A stretch of 64,000 bases of DNA from Debaryomyces hansenii CBS767 (Eukaryota > Ascomycota > Pichiomycetes > Serinales > Debaryomycetaceae), in NCBI RefSeq assembly GCF_000006445.2, contig NC_006047.2, positions 1,116,001 to 1,180,000 on the forward strand, given 5' to 3'. Positions 39,672 to 50,284 of the stretch are shown here, in pieces (positions within the stretch are counted from its first letter, which is position 1; every line of letters begins with the position of its first letter). The position numbers were made by a program, and so were the translations under genes. Below the pieces are notes generated by a model. That model saw nothing but the letters and a program-made list of their open reading frames with translations. It ran no database searches and was not told the DNA's origin.

Positions 39672-41981
39672 TTATTTCTTAGTTTGCAATTTCTTTTCGT
39701 GTTCTGCAATCAATTGCTTTTGCAAGTGAGGAGCACATTGGGCATACTTGTTGAATTCCAAGGTGAATTCTCCCTTACCCTGGGTACAAGCTCTTAACGA
39801 GGTCGAAAAACCAAACATCGAGTTTAACGAACACTCGGCTGTAACAGTGAATTCGTCTTGACCGTTGACAGTTTCCATAATCATACCTCCGATCTTGTTG
39901 ACCAAACCAACAACAGTACCTTGGAATTCGTTTGGAGCACTAATTTCAACAGACATAATTGGTTCTAAAATAACTGGTTGTGCGTTCAAGAATGCTTGCT
40001 TAAAGGCACCATGAGTGGCAGTTCTAAACGACAATTCTGAAGAATCAACAACGTGAGTCTGACCATCATTAATATGCATGTGAGCACCTAAAACACGATG
40101 GCCAATTAATGGTCCCTTTTCTAAAGAGTCGTCAAATCCCTTAGAACATGCAAACAAGAACTTCTCTGGAATCTTACCACCGACAATATGTTGAGAGAAC
40201 TTATTCTCGCCGTCCAATGGTTTCATTTCACCGACAACTCTAGCGTATTGACCAGAACCACCACTTTGTTTCTTATGGGTGTAATCAAAAGACGTTGGAG
40301 CAGTAATGGCTTCACGATAAGCAACTTGTGGCTTACCAGTAATACAATCGATACCATATTCACGCTTCATTCTTTCAACATAAATCTCTAAATGTAATTC
40401 ACCCATACCTGAAATGATGGTTTCCTTAGATTCAGCATCATACTTAACACGAAATGTAGGATCTTCCTTTTGAAATCTATTCATAGCTTTGGAGAAACTA
40501 CCATTGTCTTTGGCTTTTGGTGCAATAGATAATGAAATAACTGCTTCTGGAACGAACATAGAACTCATAGCAATTTGTTGTTCAGAATTCTGTCCAATAA
40601 ATGTATCACCAGAGGCACAATCAATTCCAAAGGTGGCACAGATCTCACCGGCACCAACTTCGTCAACATCTTCCATATCATTCGAGTGCATTCTCACTAA
40701 ACGAGATACCTTAACTTTCTTACCAGATTTAAGATGATTCATGTAACTACCTTTCTTTAACTTACCTTGGTAAACTCTAATATAAGTTAATTGACCGTAT
40801 TTGCCTTCTTCTAATTTAAAAGCTAAACCAACGAATGGAGCAGCACTCGAAGGAATCAAATTCACTCTCTTTTCTTCCTCAGTACTGACATCCAAACCAG
40901 TGTTTAAAATTTCGTTTGGTTGAGGTAAGTAATCGACAACAGCATCTAAAACATTTTGAACACCCTTATTGGCCAAGGCTGAACCCATTAATACTGGAGT
41001 AAATCTTCTGGCAATAGTGGCTCTTCTAATGGCAGCCTTAATCTGTTCGACAGATGGTTCCTCACCTTCTAAATAAACGTCAGCTATTTCTTCATCGACA
41101 TCAGCTAAAGTTTCAATCAAAAGAGCTCTCTTTTCCTCAACTAAGTCTTTTAAATCTTCTGGGATGTTTGTGTCAGCTCTAATTTCTTCACCTTGACTAC
41201 CTTCATTGTATAAGGCAACACGATCAATAATATTAACAACACCCTTCAATTCAGATTCAGCTCCAATTGGAACTTGAATTGCAGCAGCAGGGGTTTTTAA
41301 TTTCAAGTTAACTTGTTCGATAGCTCTGAATGGATCGGAACCCATACGATCCATCTTATTAATGAAAGTAACTCTAGGAATATTATAACGACGCATTTGA
41401 CGATCAACTGTGACCGTTTGTGATTGGACACCAGCAACAGCACATACAACTAAAACAGCCCCATCCAAAACTCTCAAAGCTCTTTCGACTTCAATAGTAA
41501 AATCGATGTGACCTGGAGTATCAATCAAATTAAAATGATAGTCCTTATTATCTTTATCCCACGAACAGAAGGTTGCAGCAGATTGAATAGTAATACCTTT
41601 TTCTCTCTCCAAATCCATATGATCCATTGTAGCACCTACAGCATCACGGCCTCTCACTTCGTGAATAGCCTTAATTCTCCCGGTATAAAATAAAACACGT
41701 TCGGTGAAAGTCGTCTTACCTGAATCGATGTGAGCTGAGACCCCGATATTTCTTAATCTGGTAGAGCTCAAAATATCCTTCTCTGGTAATTTACTGTTGA
41801 TATCATCAATAATTTCTTTTTCTTCCTCGTATGTCTCTGGTATTTTACTTACATTCAAACATAATCTGGATTGGTGTAAGTTCCTAGCAGAACAAACTCC
41901 ATGAAAAACTCCAAAGTTGGACGCCCTAGCTTTCAAAGAAGCGCTGCTAATACTAGATATACCCCTTAGAAATTTTGACAT
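39672..41981 (-). CDS. MEF1: MEF1 mitochondrial elongation factor G
   Basis: Encodes 769 residues. The first 45 residues are rich in Ser, Arg and Leu with few acids, a mitochondrial presequence. The GTPase domain follows, with G1 AHIDSGKTT at residues 83-91, the switch region with [19 protein letters not shown]3 DTPGH and G4 NKMD. The EF-G domains II to V follow, including the CASGDTF and [19 protein letters not shown] motifs. It catalyses translocation of tRNA and mRNA on mitochondrial ribosomes. Length and motifs favour MEF1 (mtEF-G1) over MEF2, the ribosome recycling factor, which is more divergent. A FAD2-type desaturase lies 230 bp upstream in the same orientation. Confidence 0.94.
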   Translation of the reverse strand: MSKFLRGISSISSASLKARASNFGVFHGVCSARNLHQSRLCLNVSKIPETYEEEKEIIDDINSKLPEKDILSSTRLRNIGVSAHIDSGKTTFTERVLFYTGRIKAIHEVRGRDAVGATMDHMDLEREKGITIQSAATFCSWDKDNKDYHFNLIDTPGHIDFTIEVERALRVLDGAVLVVCAVAGVQSQTVTVDRQMRRYNIPRVTFINKMDRMGSDPFRAIEQVNLKLKTPAAAIQVPIGAESELKGVVNIIDRVALYNEGSQGEEIRADTNIPEDLKDLVEEKRALLIETLADVDEEIADVYLEGEEPSVEQIKAAIRRATIARRFTPVLMGSALANKGVQNVLDAVVDYLPQPNEILNTGLDVSTEEEKRVNLIPSSAAPFVGLAFKLEEGKYGQLTYIRVYQGKLKKGSYMNHLKSGKKVKVSRLVRMHSNDMEDVDEVGAGEICATFGIDCASGDTFIGQNSEQQIAMSSMFVPEAVISLSIAPKAKDNGSFSKAMNRFQKEDPTFRVKYDAESKETIISGMGELHLEIYVERMKREYGIDCITGKPQVAYREAITAPTSFDYTHKKQSGGSGQYARVVGEMKPLDGENKFSQHIVGGKIPEKFLFACSKGFDDSLEKGPLIGHRVLGAHMHINDGQTHVVDSSELSFRTATHGAFKQAFLNAQPVILEPIMSVEISAPNEFQGTVVGLVNKIGGMIMETVNGQDEFTVTAECSLNSMFGFSTSLRACTQGKGEFTLEFNKYAQCAPHLQKQLIAEHEKKLQTKK

Positions 41982-42212
41982 GTTATATGTGGGCCAGTAT
42001 TACGTGATTCTGGTTTAAATCAGTTCAAAATTTTTCGATTTTTTAAATTTTTCAGTTTCCGAGTAAATTTTAAGCGAGCTATTTTATTTTGAAAATGATT
42101 GATTTAAGAGTATATACAAATAGTGACAGAAATGAATATAAATTCTAAGTATAATAAATAAGTTAAGATATCAACGGGTAATCATGTAGAAGAAAATGAA
42201 ATAATTGCAAAC

Positions 42213-43520
42213 TTAATCTATTGGCTTAACTGGACCTGCACCGTTAACGTTTCTGTACATTAAAACACCTTTGGCGTCAGTGTCAGCATCGTCAACATAT
42301 TGACACATTCTCATACATTTCCATAAAGAATACCACATAGATTCACCTTCATATCTATAATGTTCGCCCATAACCTTTCTGATGGCATCGGTGGCTTCTC
42401 TAGCATTGTAAAATGGAATTCTTGAAACGTAATGGTGCAAAACGTGAGTTTCAATGATATCATGGAAAATATGTTGTCCGATGAAACCAAAGTTACGGTC
42501 GATAGTAGCAGCAGCACCACGAGCAAAAGTCCATTCATTATCACGGTAATGAGGCATGGTTGGATCGGTATGTTGTAAGAAAGTAACAAAGACTAACCAG
42601 TGGTTAACCCATAACCATGGCATGAACCAGTTAACAAACATGTTGAAGAAACCAAAGTTCTTGTACCATTGGTAAACAACCGTTATGGTTGTAATAATCC
42701 CGATGTCAGACAATATAATATACCAGTAGTGTTCCTTGTCAAAAACTGGAGAAGCTGGAGCATAATGAGACTTGGCGATCTTTGAGTGACCTTGGTATGA
42801 TTGACCAGTAGCATTAGTAGCTAAATACAATTGTAAACCACCAATTTGTTGGAAAATTAAAACCATCAACGACCAGATTGGCGAATCTTCCATGACTTCA
42901 GACACCTTAGATACGCCGCTCTTTTCGACAAATTCGTCCTTGGTGTAAGGAATGAAAACCATATCCTTAGTCAAGTGGCCAGTAGCCTTGTGGTGCTTTG
43001 AATGAGAGAATTTCCACGAAAAATATGGGACAATCAAATACGAGTGCAAAATCCAACCAACAACATCATTAACATTCTGGTAATCAGAAAATGCCCCGTG
43101 TCCACATTCGTGAGCTAAAATCCATAAACCAAAACCAAATAACCCCAACAAATATGAATACACGCACCAGAGACCTCCTCTGATGGCAGTACTCAACCCT
43201 TCCTGGTCTGCGATCTGAACCATTGGGATAGTCTTTTGTCCAACGTAACCAATTAAACACATCATGGTTATATCACGAGCAACGTAACCTAACGATCTAA
43301 CAAGAGATCTTTCATAACAATGCTTTGGGATAGCCGACAAAATTTGCTTAATGGTGTAATCTGGTACTTTGAACTCGTTACCAAACGTGTCAATAGCCTT
43401 CAAATTTGAAGATGGCCCTTTCTTGGTTTCGACTATCGTAGATCCATTTCCTCTCTGGGAAATGTTCGAAGAATTGATAGCCGAGCCACTTGTGGTACTG
43501 GTAAGGTCAACGACTGACAT
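42213..43520 (-). CDS. FAD2: FAD2/FAD3-type membrane fatty-acid desaturase
   Basis: Encodes 435 residues. Three histidine boxes bind the di-iron centre: HECGH at 137-141, HSKHH at 173-177 and HVLHH at 359-363. Hydrophobic spans lie around 85-130 and 255-310. The first part of the N-terminus is Ser/Thr/Asn-rich, then comes FKVPDYTIKQILSAIPKHCYERS, a signature of fungal omega-6 and omega-3 desaturases. It acts in the ER on phospholipid acyl chains, making linoleate from oleate (delta-12) or linolenate from linoleate (omega-3). The two types are too similar to separate here by eye, so the FAD2 symbol is provisional. Codon use is strongly biased with no CTG. S. cerevisiae lacks this gene, CTG-clade yeasts have it. 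Confidence 0.9.
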   Translation of the reverse strand: MSVVDLTSTTSGSAINSSNISQRGNGSTIVETKKGPSSNLKAIDTFGNEFKVPDYTIKQILSAIPKHCYERSLVRSLGYVARDITMMCLIGYVGQKTIPMVQIADQEGLSTAIRGGLWCVYSYLLGLFGFGLWILAHECGHGAFSDYQNVNDVVGWILHSYLIVPYFSWKFSHSKHHKATGHLTKDMVFIPYTKDEFVEKSGVSKVSEVMEDSPIWSLMVLIFQQIGGLQLYLATNATGQSYQGHSKIAKSHYAPASPVFDKEHYWYIILSDIGIITTITVVYQWYKNFGFFNMFVNWFMPWLWVNHWLVFVTFLQHTDPTMPHYRDNEWTFARGAAATIDRNFGFIGQHIFHDIIETHVLHHYVSRIPFYNAREATDAIRKVMGEHYRYEGESMWYSLWKCMRMCQYVDDADTDAKGVLMYRNVNGAGPVKPID

Positions 43521-45288
43521 GTTTATTTACAAATATCGGTTGTTGATGGGAAGAAAAACAAAAATTTAAGTAGGAATTATTGTGCTTTTATACCAGACCA
43601 ATTGGGGCCGTTATGAAAAATTAGAGAATTTTTTTTTTCTTTTTTTTTTATTTTATCTACGACATCGATCTCTACCCACATAATCCAGATACTACTAGTT
43701 TCTACAGCGTATAATTCAATTTGGTTACTGAATCATATTTTTAATAGAAATAGCTATACTTGAGTGTTATCAGCAACAGGTCCCAATGCTAGTGAAATCA
43801 GTATAACGTAAATCACTATAGGCGTATTTTAATTGGCGTGGATGGCATGTGAATTCCATCAGATTATTCTCAGCCGCATTTCTCTTCGAACAATTTTGCA
43901 AGCCACAATATATTAAATTCGATTAACTCGTATCCAGTATAAGGATTATAAGGGCAATGGTTGTAGGACAGAGTTATATGGTATCTGTTAAGGAACTATC
44001 GTAGTATAAATTGGTTGAATTGTATTCTCTTTGAATGGCGTGTTGTTACCATATACTTTATATATTATTGTAGAAAGCATAAAGTAGTTCTTACAGTGGA
44101 ATGGGAACTTGCACAAGCAATTGTCGTAAGCGTGGGCTAAAGAAATGTCCCCATGATAAGCTCTGGATGTTGACATGAATTTCGAAGCCTAAGTACTAGC
44201 AATAGAATTTTAATATTTTTTCGCAATATTTCGAAAATCCTGTTACTTTCCCCAAAGTAGAATTGGAATGCAAAACTTAGGATAGACCTTGATAACATCC
44301 AAAGGCTTTCCGATGTATTGGTCATGTTCTACAACGTAAGAGACCAGAAGTTTACGCACCCCATTTTATTTTAGTACACCGCCTATACATTGGTTAAATT
44401 ATCCAATGTGTAGCATCCTATGATATAGTGCCGAAGCGAATTCTAGTTACGATACGAGGCTGGTTTCTCCTGTCTCGCTGGGTATTTTTTCGAATGTTTG
44501 TTCGCTGACGATAATTCGACATATACAAACTAGTCGATAACTAACATTTTTGACCATCGTATTCTTATGTAATCTCTAAACCCCCTAGTGCTAAGATTAG
44601 AACTTATCTATCGTCTACGAGTCTGTGGATCCACCTGGAATCATATTGGGTGTTGCAAAAGTCTTGTGACTTCAAGCATTTTCCACCTTGAATTGCAAAA
44701 TATTCTTTACCCTAAGAGGCAAGAATATGTTGGTAGTACCATCCATTATGCTGTGATTGAGTGGAGCATTTCATCAAGAAAACCTGCATTCGTTCAAACA
44801 TCTGTCCATTTTAGGGAAATTTCTTGTATATAAAACTCTGGTGCTGCCTGTGTAACCATAGCTCCTTTGCGTAAAAGAAAACTTACCCAAAGGGGTATGA
44901 AATGTGAAACTGGTGTTATGCGACGAATATTAAATATACGCATCATCAAAAATTTCCTAATCCGGTTATGATGCAAAATTGGCTCACTTAATCACTTTAC
45001 CTAATTAGGCAATTATTGAATGAAGAATCAGTATTAACTACGAATTGGCAATCAATATGTGATAATTTACTATAGTTCCTATGTTTTGAAAGAAAATTGG
45101 GAATGGAGAACAATGCATTTCTTAGTTTCCTATAACAGTCAATGAAATAGATAAAAGGAAATTTTGGAATTATAAATATGAGTGTAAATATCCTCTTCTA
45201 AAGTAATTTTAAAGAGTTTATTCATCAAATATATAAGAGTCTAGTTGATTAATAACTAATAACTAATAACTATCGCTGCAAAATCAGA
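43521..45288. other. Long intergenic region before the OP4-like gene
   Basis: About 1.77 kb with no convincing gene on either strand. The left 150 bp is the desaturase promoter, with long T-runs at about 43629-43650. The rest is AT-rich with scattered short frames lacking codon bias. Near the right end are a TATAAGAG box at 45232-45239 and three exact tandem copies of AATAACT at 45251-45271 just before the ATG. Long upstream regions are typical of highly regulated cell-surface and secreted-protein genes in CTG-clade yeasts. Confidence 0.45.
45251..45271 (+). repeat. Three tandem AATAACT units in the OP4-like leader
   Basis: Three perfect 7-bp repeats occupy positions -38 to -18 relative to the OP4-like ATG, immediately after the TATA-like TATAAGAG at 45232. 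They are probably in the 5' untranslated leader or straddle the transcription start. Repeat number could vary between strains. Confidence 0.7.
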
Positions 45289-46392
45289 ATGAAATTATCC
45301 CAAACTACCCTCTTTGCTATCTTAGCTTCATCTGCGTTCGTTTCTGCCGCTCCAGCTGCAGTCGTTGCTGAAAACTCACTCGTTACCAGAGGTGATGCCA
45401 ATGAAATTTTAGAAATTTTATCATCGCTTAAGCAAGTCAACGAAAAGAGAGACCTCGTCTCTGAAAGTGAATCTTTCGAACTCTCTAAGAGAGCTGATGG
45501 CTTGGTTACCGAATTAGTTGCTGCTTTAGCTTCTTCTGGTGTTATTGCCGATGTTTGGGATACTTTGACCCAAGACGAAACTCTCAAATCTGAAATCCTT
45601 AATATTGTTAAGACTACCGTCAAGGCTGCTCTTGTCCAAGGTCCAGCTTTACTTAAGGCTATTTGGGATTCCGGTTTAATCTCTAAGCTTTTCCATGATA
45701 TTCTTAATGACAGTGACTTACGTTCTGTTTTACTTAAGGTTGCTAAGTCACTCTTCTCAAATGCCCTTAACTTATTAAAGGCTTACAAATCAGGTTCATC
45801 TGGATCTAGTACCACCGCTACTACTGCTGTTGCCGTTGCTCTTAGCACTGACAATTCTGCTGCTACTGGTTCCTCATCCAGTGGAAGCGATGTTGATATC
45901 AGTGGAATTCCTTCCCCATCCGAATACAACTCAGGTGCTAAGCGTGACTTCATTGATGGCGAATTCTTAGACAAGAGAGATGTTGCTTCCATAGTTGTCA
46001 CTGTTGCCAAGCAAATTAAGGATTCCGGTTTAGTTTCTTCTTTAATTCAAAAGGTTATGGCAGACCCAGAAAAGTCTATTACCTTTTTGACCAGTCTTTT
46101 AAAGAAGGGTTTCGTTCTTGCTGAAGATCTTATTGGCTGGGCCAAAAACTCGGGCCTTCTTAATGAAGCTCTTGAATACTTGGAAAAGAACGGTGGTCAA
46201 TACAGTAGTGCTCTTGCTTCTTTCCTTGGTGATCAAATTGAAAGTGGTAATGTTACTGCTTCTGATATTGACAATGCTGGTACATCATCTGCTCTTACAG
46301 GTACCACTATTGCAACCACAGCTGTCAACACCCAAATTACTACTGCTGCTACTACTGCTACTACTTTACAGCAAGTTAGAAGAGCATATTAA
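45289..46392 (+). CDS. OP4: OP4-like secreted Ala/Leu/Ser-rich protein with Kex2-type sites
   Basis: Encodes 367 residues. A signal peptide covers about residues 1-20 (MKLSQTTLFAILASSAFVSA). Lys-Arg pairs at 53-54, 67-68, 218-219 and 229-230 are potential Kex2 cleavage sites. Two blocks of amphipathic helices (about 69-166 and 231-300) are separated by a Ser/Thr/Ala/Gly linker. Each block holds two copies of a module around an SG dipeptide (G84, G129, G247, G289), spaced 45 and 42 residues. There is one N-glycosylation sequon (NVT at 321) and no GPI-type hydrophobic tail, so it is probably released. It resembles the Candida albicans opaque-phase protein Op4, whose function is not settled. Leucine is often CTT or CTC here, unlike the TTA/TTG of neighbours. 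Confidence 0.75.
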   Translation: MKLSQTTLFAILASSAFVSAAPAAVVAENSLVTRGDANEILEILSSLKQVNEKRDLVSESESFELSKRADGLVTELVAALASSGVIADVWDTLTQDETLKSEILNIVKTTVKAALVQGPALLKAIWDSGLISKLFHDILNDSDLRSVLLKVAKSLFSNALNLLKAYKSGSSGSSTTATTAVAVALSTDNSAATGSSSSGSDVDISGIPSPSEYNSGAKRDFIDGEFLDKRDVASIVVTVAKQIKDSGLVSSLIQKVMADPEKSITFLTSLLKKGFVLAEDLIGWAKNSGLLNEALEYLEKNGGQYSSALASFLGDQIESGNVTASDIDNAGTSSALTGTTIATTAVNTQITTAATTATTLQQVRRAY

Positions 46393-46756
46393 TTCTACCA
46401 ATACCCCCCTATACCTGTCATACAATCTACTAAAACCTTTTTACTTCTACATGTTACAATTTTGGTTTCGAGTCATAACCTAATAACTAATTTAGTTCTT
46501 ATATATTATATATCAATAAACGTTAAATTTTAAATATATTCAAGTAGAATAAAGATCCCAAACATCACGTTGGAAAGAAAGATATTACATTATTTTATTT
46601 TCTACTTTACAAAGTAATGATTATGTCTACTATCAATTTTAAAAATAATATGCATTGATTAGAAGAATTTAAAACTATAGTATTATATACTATTGTTGGC
46701 AATAATAGAGTTTCTATGCAAATATGAATCATATACGTTGAAATGAATGTTATGTT
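46393..46756. other. Intergenic between convergent genes
   Basis: About 360 bp, very AT-rich, between the stop codons of the OP4-like gene and CHS3. It presumably contains both 3' untranslated regions. No other signal was seen. Confidence 0.35.
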
Positions 46757-49700
46757 TCATGGAGAAGCAGTGGATTCTTCAGAATAGTCCTCATCATTAA
46801 ACTTTTCGGTATTTGATGGATCCCATGTTGCACCTGGAACAGCAAGGCCAGATTCCTGGTTTCTACGGTCCCTTTCAAATTCTCTCCAACGCTTCATAAC
46901 AATATGCGATGAATCGAATTTACCCTCCTCTACACTATGATCACCTTTATCACCACCAGCAACAGTTCTAGTTTCACCCCAACTGAAATCATCAAATTTC
47001 CAGAAGGCATAACTTGGCAAAACAAAATTCCAAATTGGTAAAGCAATAAGATAAATGAAGAAATAAACGACATAGGTCCATGAAGAGACTGTGACAACAA
47101 TTAACATACTAGGTAAACCGAATATGACAGCCAAAAGAACTAATGACATGATCGGAGTTGGTGTCGAAATAATAGCAACGATGATAACATAAATTGTGAA
47201 ACAAATCGCAGCTGGTAAGACCAACGTACCCACCAATTCAATAAAAATAACGAATTGCATCGAAAAACAGAAAGTACCACATAAATCATTAACCAAAACT
47301 AATTCCATCAAGTTATGCACCGTGGAATTAATCCAACGACGACGTTGGGATAACAAAACTTTAAATTGTTCAGGAACAATCGTCTTACAAGCTGCCTTCG
47401 GTACAAAAACTTGTTTTCTTTTAGGGAAGGTCCTCAACATCAATGAGGAAAGGTAACGATCTTCACCCAATAATAATAAATTCTTTCTGTGTAATGTGTC
47501 CACAACGTTATCAGAATATCTTTCAACAATATCAGGATTTGCTAAAATTGGAACCCAATATCCATCTGATCCCTTTGGAGCTTTGATACGATACATACAG
47601 AAACAACCAGGTAGACATGTGACACCACCAAAAACTGATTCGAAAGCTTTGGCTTGGTGATGAGAGATATAATATTCAAAAACTTGAATAGCAGTAACCC
47701 AAGTTGTCGACTTATTGGAAATCTTAGTTTCACCGCACAATCCCATGATCATTGGGTCCTTAACCATTTCCGCTACCATGTGCGTTAAACTGTCTGGATA
47801 TACTTTCGTATCTGCATCAACCATTAGAACGATTTCATAAAACTCAGCCATTAATCCTGTGACTCTCCAAATACTGTTAAGCATTTCATATTCCAAATCT
47901 GTCATTCTTTCATCAAACATAACTTTTTGCAAAAATGACATTAAAATAATTTGAGAATCACGTTTACCTCTGTTACCTGGTTTAGCTGCATCAGCTTCAT
48001 CAACAGTACCACATTTGACTACAGTTAAAACAGGAACTCTTTGTTGTTTTTCAGGTGGAACAGTCTCATCATTATATCTGTAGAATCCAGCGTAAACTTT
48101 TGCCATGTTATGACGCTTACTACCTTGAGCAACAGCTACATATGAATATGGCTTTACGTCTTCCGGCGGAATAGTGAAATCTGTCATCATACTTAAGGCT
48201 ATTTCAGGAGTTGTTAAATCATTACCGGAACCTTTAATTATACCATCACAGACTACAAAAATCAACTTATGAGAATTTGGGAAATCGGTAGTTGCAACTG
48301 AGTCCATTGTGGTACGTAAACCCTCTTCGTCTTCTGAATAACATGTAACCAAATTAATCGTGTGAGCTAAAGGCATACCAAATGGTTGATATTCAACTGG
48401 GGGTTGTGGCACGACATCAGGATGAATAATATCAGGTGATAAACCATTTACTGGATAATCTTCAAACCCCTCGAAAGGATTGTAGAGTGAACCTGGTCTA
48501 TTTAACATATCCATCGATGAAGCACGATCATCAGATAATAACATGGACAGTCTTGTATTCGTTTTTGTTAATGACTTGTTCTTATTACGGCCAATAAATG
48601 CAGCCTGTGTAGTCATGGTGGTGTATTTAAAGTTTTTAGATATATGATCAGCGTTATCATAATATTGCGATAATTCATTATTTGGAGCTAATGAAAGTCT
48701 GTTACCCTTTTTGAAAACAGTTTGTCTATTAGTCTTAGCGGTTTTGTAATTAGCTCTTGCTTTCACTGGAACTGTACTGATAGGTCCGTTGGCAGTTGGA
48801 TTGTCAACCCAATTTTCGATTTCCTTATTTCTTTCAAACATAGACTTGTTATCAAGGTCAGTCGCACCTTGCTTCGTAGATATTCCCCATTTAAAATAAC
48901 AAGCCATTAAAAACTTTGCAATAACGACAGATAAAATGAAGACCAAAGAAACGTATAAAACGATCTGTGACGCAATACAACCAATAGTCTCAGTATCGAT
49001 GGTACCAACCTTTATAATTTCTGTCAAACATCTTGCTGCTTTCCTTTCGTCACTGTTAGTCAACACCAAAGAAATATCAAGACCTTTGTAAGTTTCATCA
49101 TCTCTCAACTTATCAAAAAGTTGCGGATATTCAACGTCCGTTGATTGAATCCAATCAACTAAGTCAAGGTCCAAAACGTTCCCAGAATAAACCACTAAAT
49201 TCCTAGAACTATTCTTGAGATCTTCCCATGTAAAATAAACATCCCCATTAACTTCCATATCATAATACGCATTTCTTGCGGATGAGCTTGTATGACACGC
49301 CCAACCATCGTAATATGCTTTAGTGAAATTGGGACTGGAAGAACCATCTTGGTTGAATAAACGACAAGGCATATACCAAGCTAATTCATTATCATCATTT
49401 GTTGGTATGGTACAGTTATCCCTTGGCGTAATTAGGTCTTTACAATTACCATTGACATTCTGAAAGAGAAATGACGCATCCTTCCCGCCAGCAGCTAATG
49501 GTGGATATAAAACATTGGCACCAGACTCGATACCAGCAGCCTTTGGATGTTGAGAAGATGTCAAATCAAAAGCTCTTCCGTTAATAATCAAGTAACCGTC
49601 ACTAACATGGTTAATCTGGGTTCTAACTCTTGTACTAGAACAAACAGTCTTAGTAAATCCAAAAGTTAAGTATGCCACAAATGCACCAATGTACAAGATA

Positions 49701-50284
49701 CACGAAATCAACCCCATTTTTTCTCTCCATGCGAACTGACTTTGTTTGTTTCGTAAACCAAACAACTTCAAAAAAGGCGCCGGAGCCCAGAAGGTTATAA
49801 CATAACAGTAAACCTTCCAGAAGTAGATATCATGCTTTGGCTTCTTCTCCTCTTCTAAATAGGCAGCCTTAAGAGGTCTGGAAATGACATTTTTCTTACT
49901 AGGACTGTTGTTGTAATCGTCAATCTCATCATTCAATCCAAACACCTCTCTCCCGCCCTTCAAGTTGGGGGTTTCGTTCGAGTCGTTGGTCTCGCGGATA
50001 TCCATCAATGGAATACCTTCTTCCTCGCTTACGGAGTTTCCTTGGTAAGACGTGCTCGCATGTAATCCATCATTCGAGGTTTGTGGTTCTAGACCTGTGG
50101 ACGACGGCTGGATCTTGAGATGATCAGATTCCTGGTTCGCAACCTGGGTATAATGGAATCTTGGATGGTTGGGATCTATATTTCTCCTTTCCGGCTTAAT
50201 CAACGACCTTTTTCTAGAGATCTCGCCCGATTCAGGGTCAAATTCCTGATACTTGCTCGAACTCGTACTGTTTCTGTAAGACAT
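46757..50284 (-). CDS. CHS3: CHS3 chitin synthase (class IV)
   Basis: Encodes 1175 residues from the ATG at 50284. An in-frame TTG seven codons upstream is not a likely start. A polar cytoplasmic N-terminus (about 1-160) is followed by membrane segments near 170-220 and 440-480, then a large cytoplasmic glycosyltransferase domain. Catalytic motifs are intact: VMVDADTK, the CLPGCFCMYR and LLGEDRYLSSLML segments, and QRRRW at 980-984. Several further spans follow. It makes the bulk of cell-wall chitin from UDP-GlcNAc at the plasma membrane, with Chs4-type regulators and Chs5/6 exomer-dependent delivery. A GPI or signal sequence is absent, as expected. MON2, a trans-Golgi protein, lies next to it in the same direction. 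Confidence 0.94.
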   Translation of the reverse strand: MSYRNSTSSSKYQEFDPESGEISRKRSLIKPERRNIDPNHPRFHYTQVANQESDHLKIQPSSTGLEPQTSNDGLHASTSYQGNSVSEEEGIPLMDIRETNDSNETPNLKGGREVFGLNDEIDDYNNSPSKKNVISRPLKAAYLEEEKKPKHDIYFWKVYCYVITFWAPAPFLKLFGLRNKQSQFAWREKMGLISCILYIGAFVAYLTFGFTKTVCSSTRVRTQINHVSDGYLIINGRAFDLTSSQHPKAAGIESGANVLYPPLAAGGKDASFLFQNVNGNCKDLITPRDNCTIPTNDDNELAWYMPCRLFNQDGSSSPNFTKAYYDGWACHTSSSARNAYYDMEVNGDVYFTWEDLKNSSRNLVVYSGNVLDLDLVDWIQSTDVEYPQLFDKLRDDETYKGLDISLVLTNSDERKAARCLTEIIKVGTIDTETIGCIASQIVLYVSLVFILSVVIAKFLMACYFKWGISTKQGATDLDNKSMFERNKEIENWVDNPTANGPISTVPVKARANYKTAKTNRQTVFKKGNRLSLAPNNELSQYYDNADHISKNFKYTTMTTQAAFIGRNKNKSLTKTNTRLSMLLSDDRASSMDMLNRPGSLYNPFEGFEDYPVNGLSPDIIHPDVVPQPPVEYQPFGMPLAHTINLVTCYSEDEEGLRTTMDSVATTDFPNSHKLIFVVCDGIIKGSGNDLTTPEIALSMMTDFTIPPEDVKPYSYVAVAQGSKRHNMAKVYAGFYRYNDETVPPEKQQRVPVLTVVKCGTVDEADAAKPGNRGKRDSQIILMSFLQKVMFDERMTDLEYEMLNSIWRVTGLMAEFYEIVLMVDADTKVYPDSLTHMVAEMVKDPMIMGLCGETKISNKSTTWVTAIQVFEYYISHHQAKAFESVFGGVTCLPGCFCMYRIKAPKGSDGYWVPILANPDIVERYSDNVVDTLHRKNLLLLGEDRYLSSLMLRTFPKRKQVFVPKAACKTIVPEQFKVLLSQRRRWINSTVHNLMELVLVNDLCGTFCFSMQFVIFIELVGTLVLPAAICFTIYVIIVAIISTPTPIMSLVLLAVIFGLPSMLIVVTVSSWTYVVYFFIYLIALPIWNFVLPSYAFWKFDDFSWGETRTVAGGDKGDHSVEEGKFDSSHIVMKRWREFERDRRNQESGLAVPGATWDPSNTEKFNDEDYSEESTASP

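Noticed and set aside
44880..44900. ACTTACC resembling the 5' end of U1 snRNA
   Set aside because: The following sequence lacks the U1-70K loop and any U1-like stem, so the word is a coincidence.
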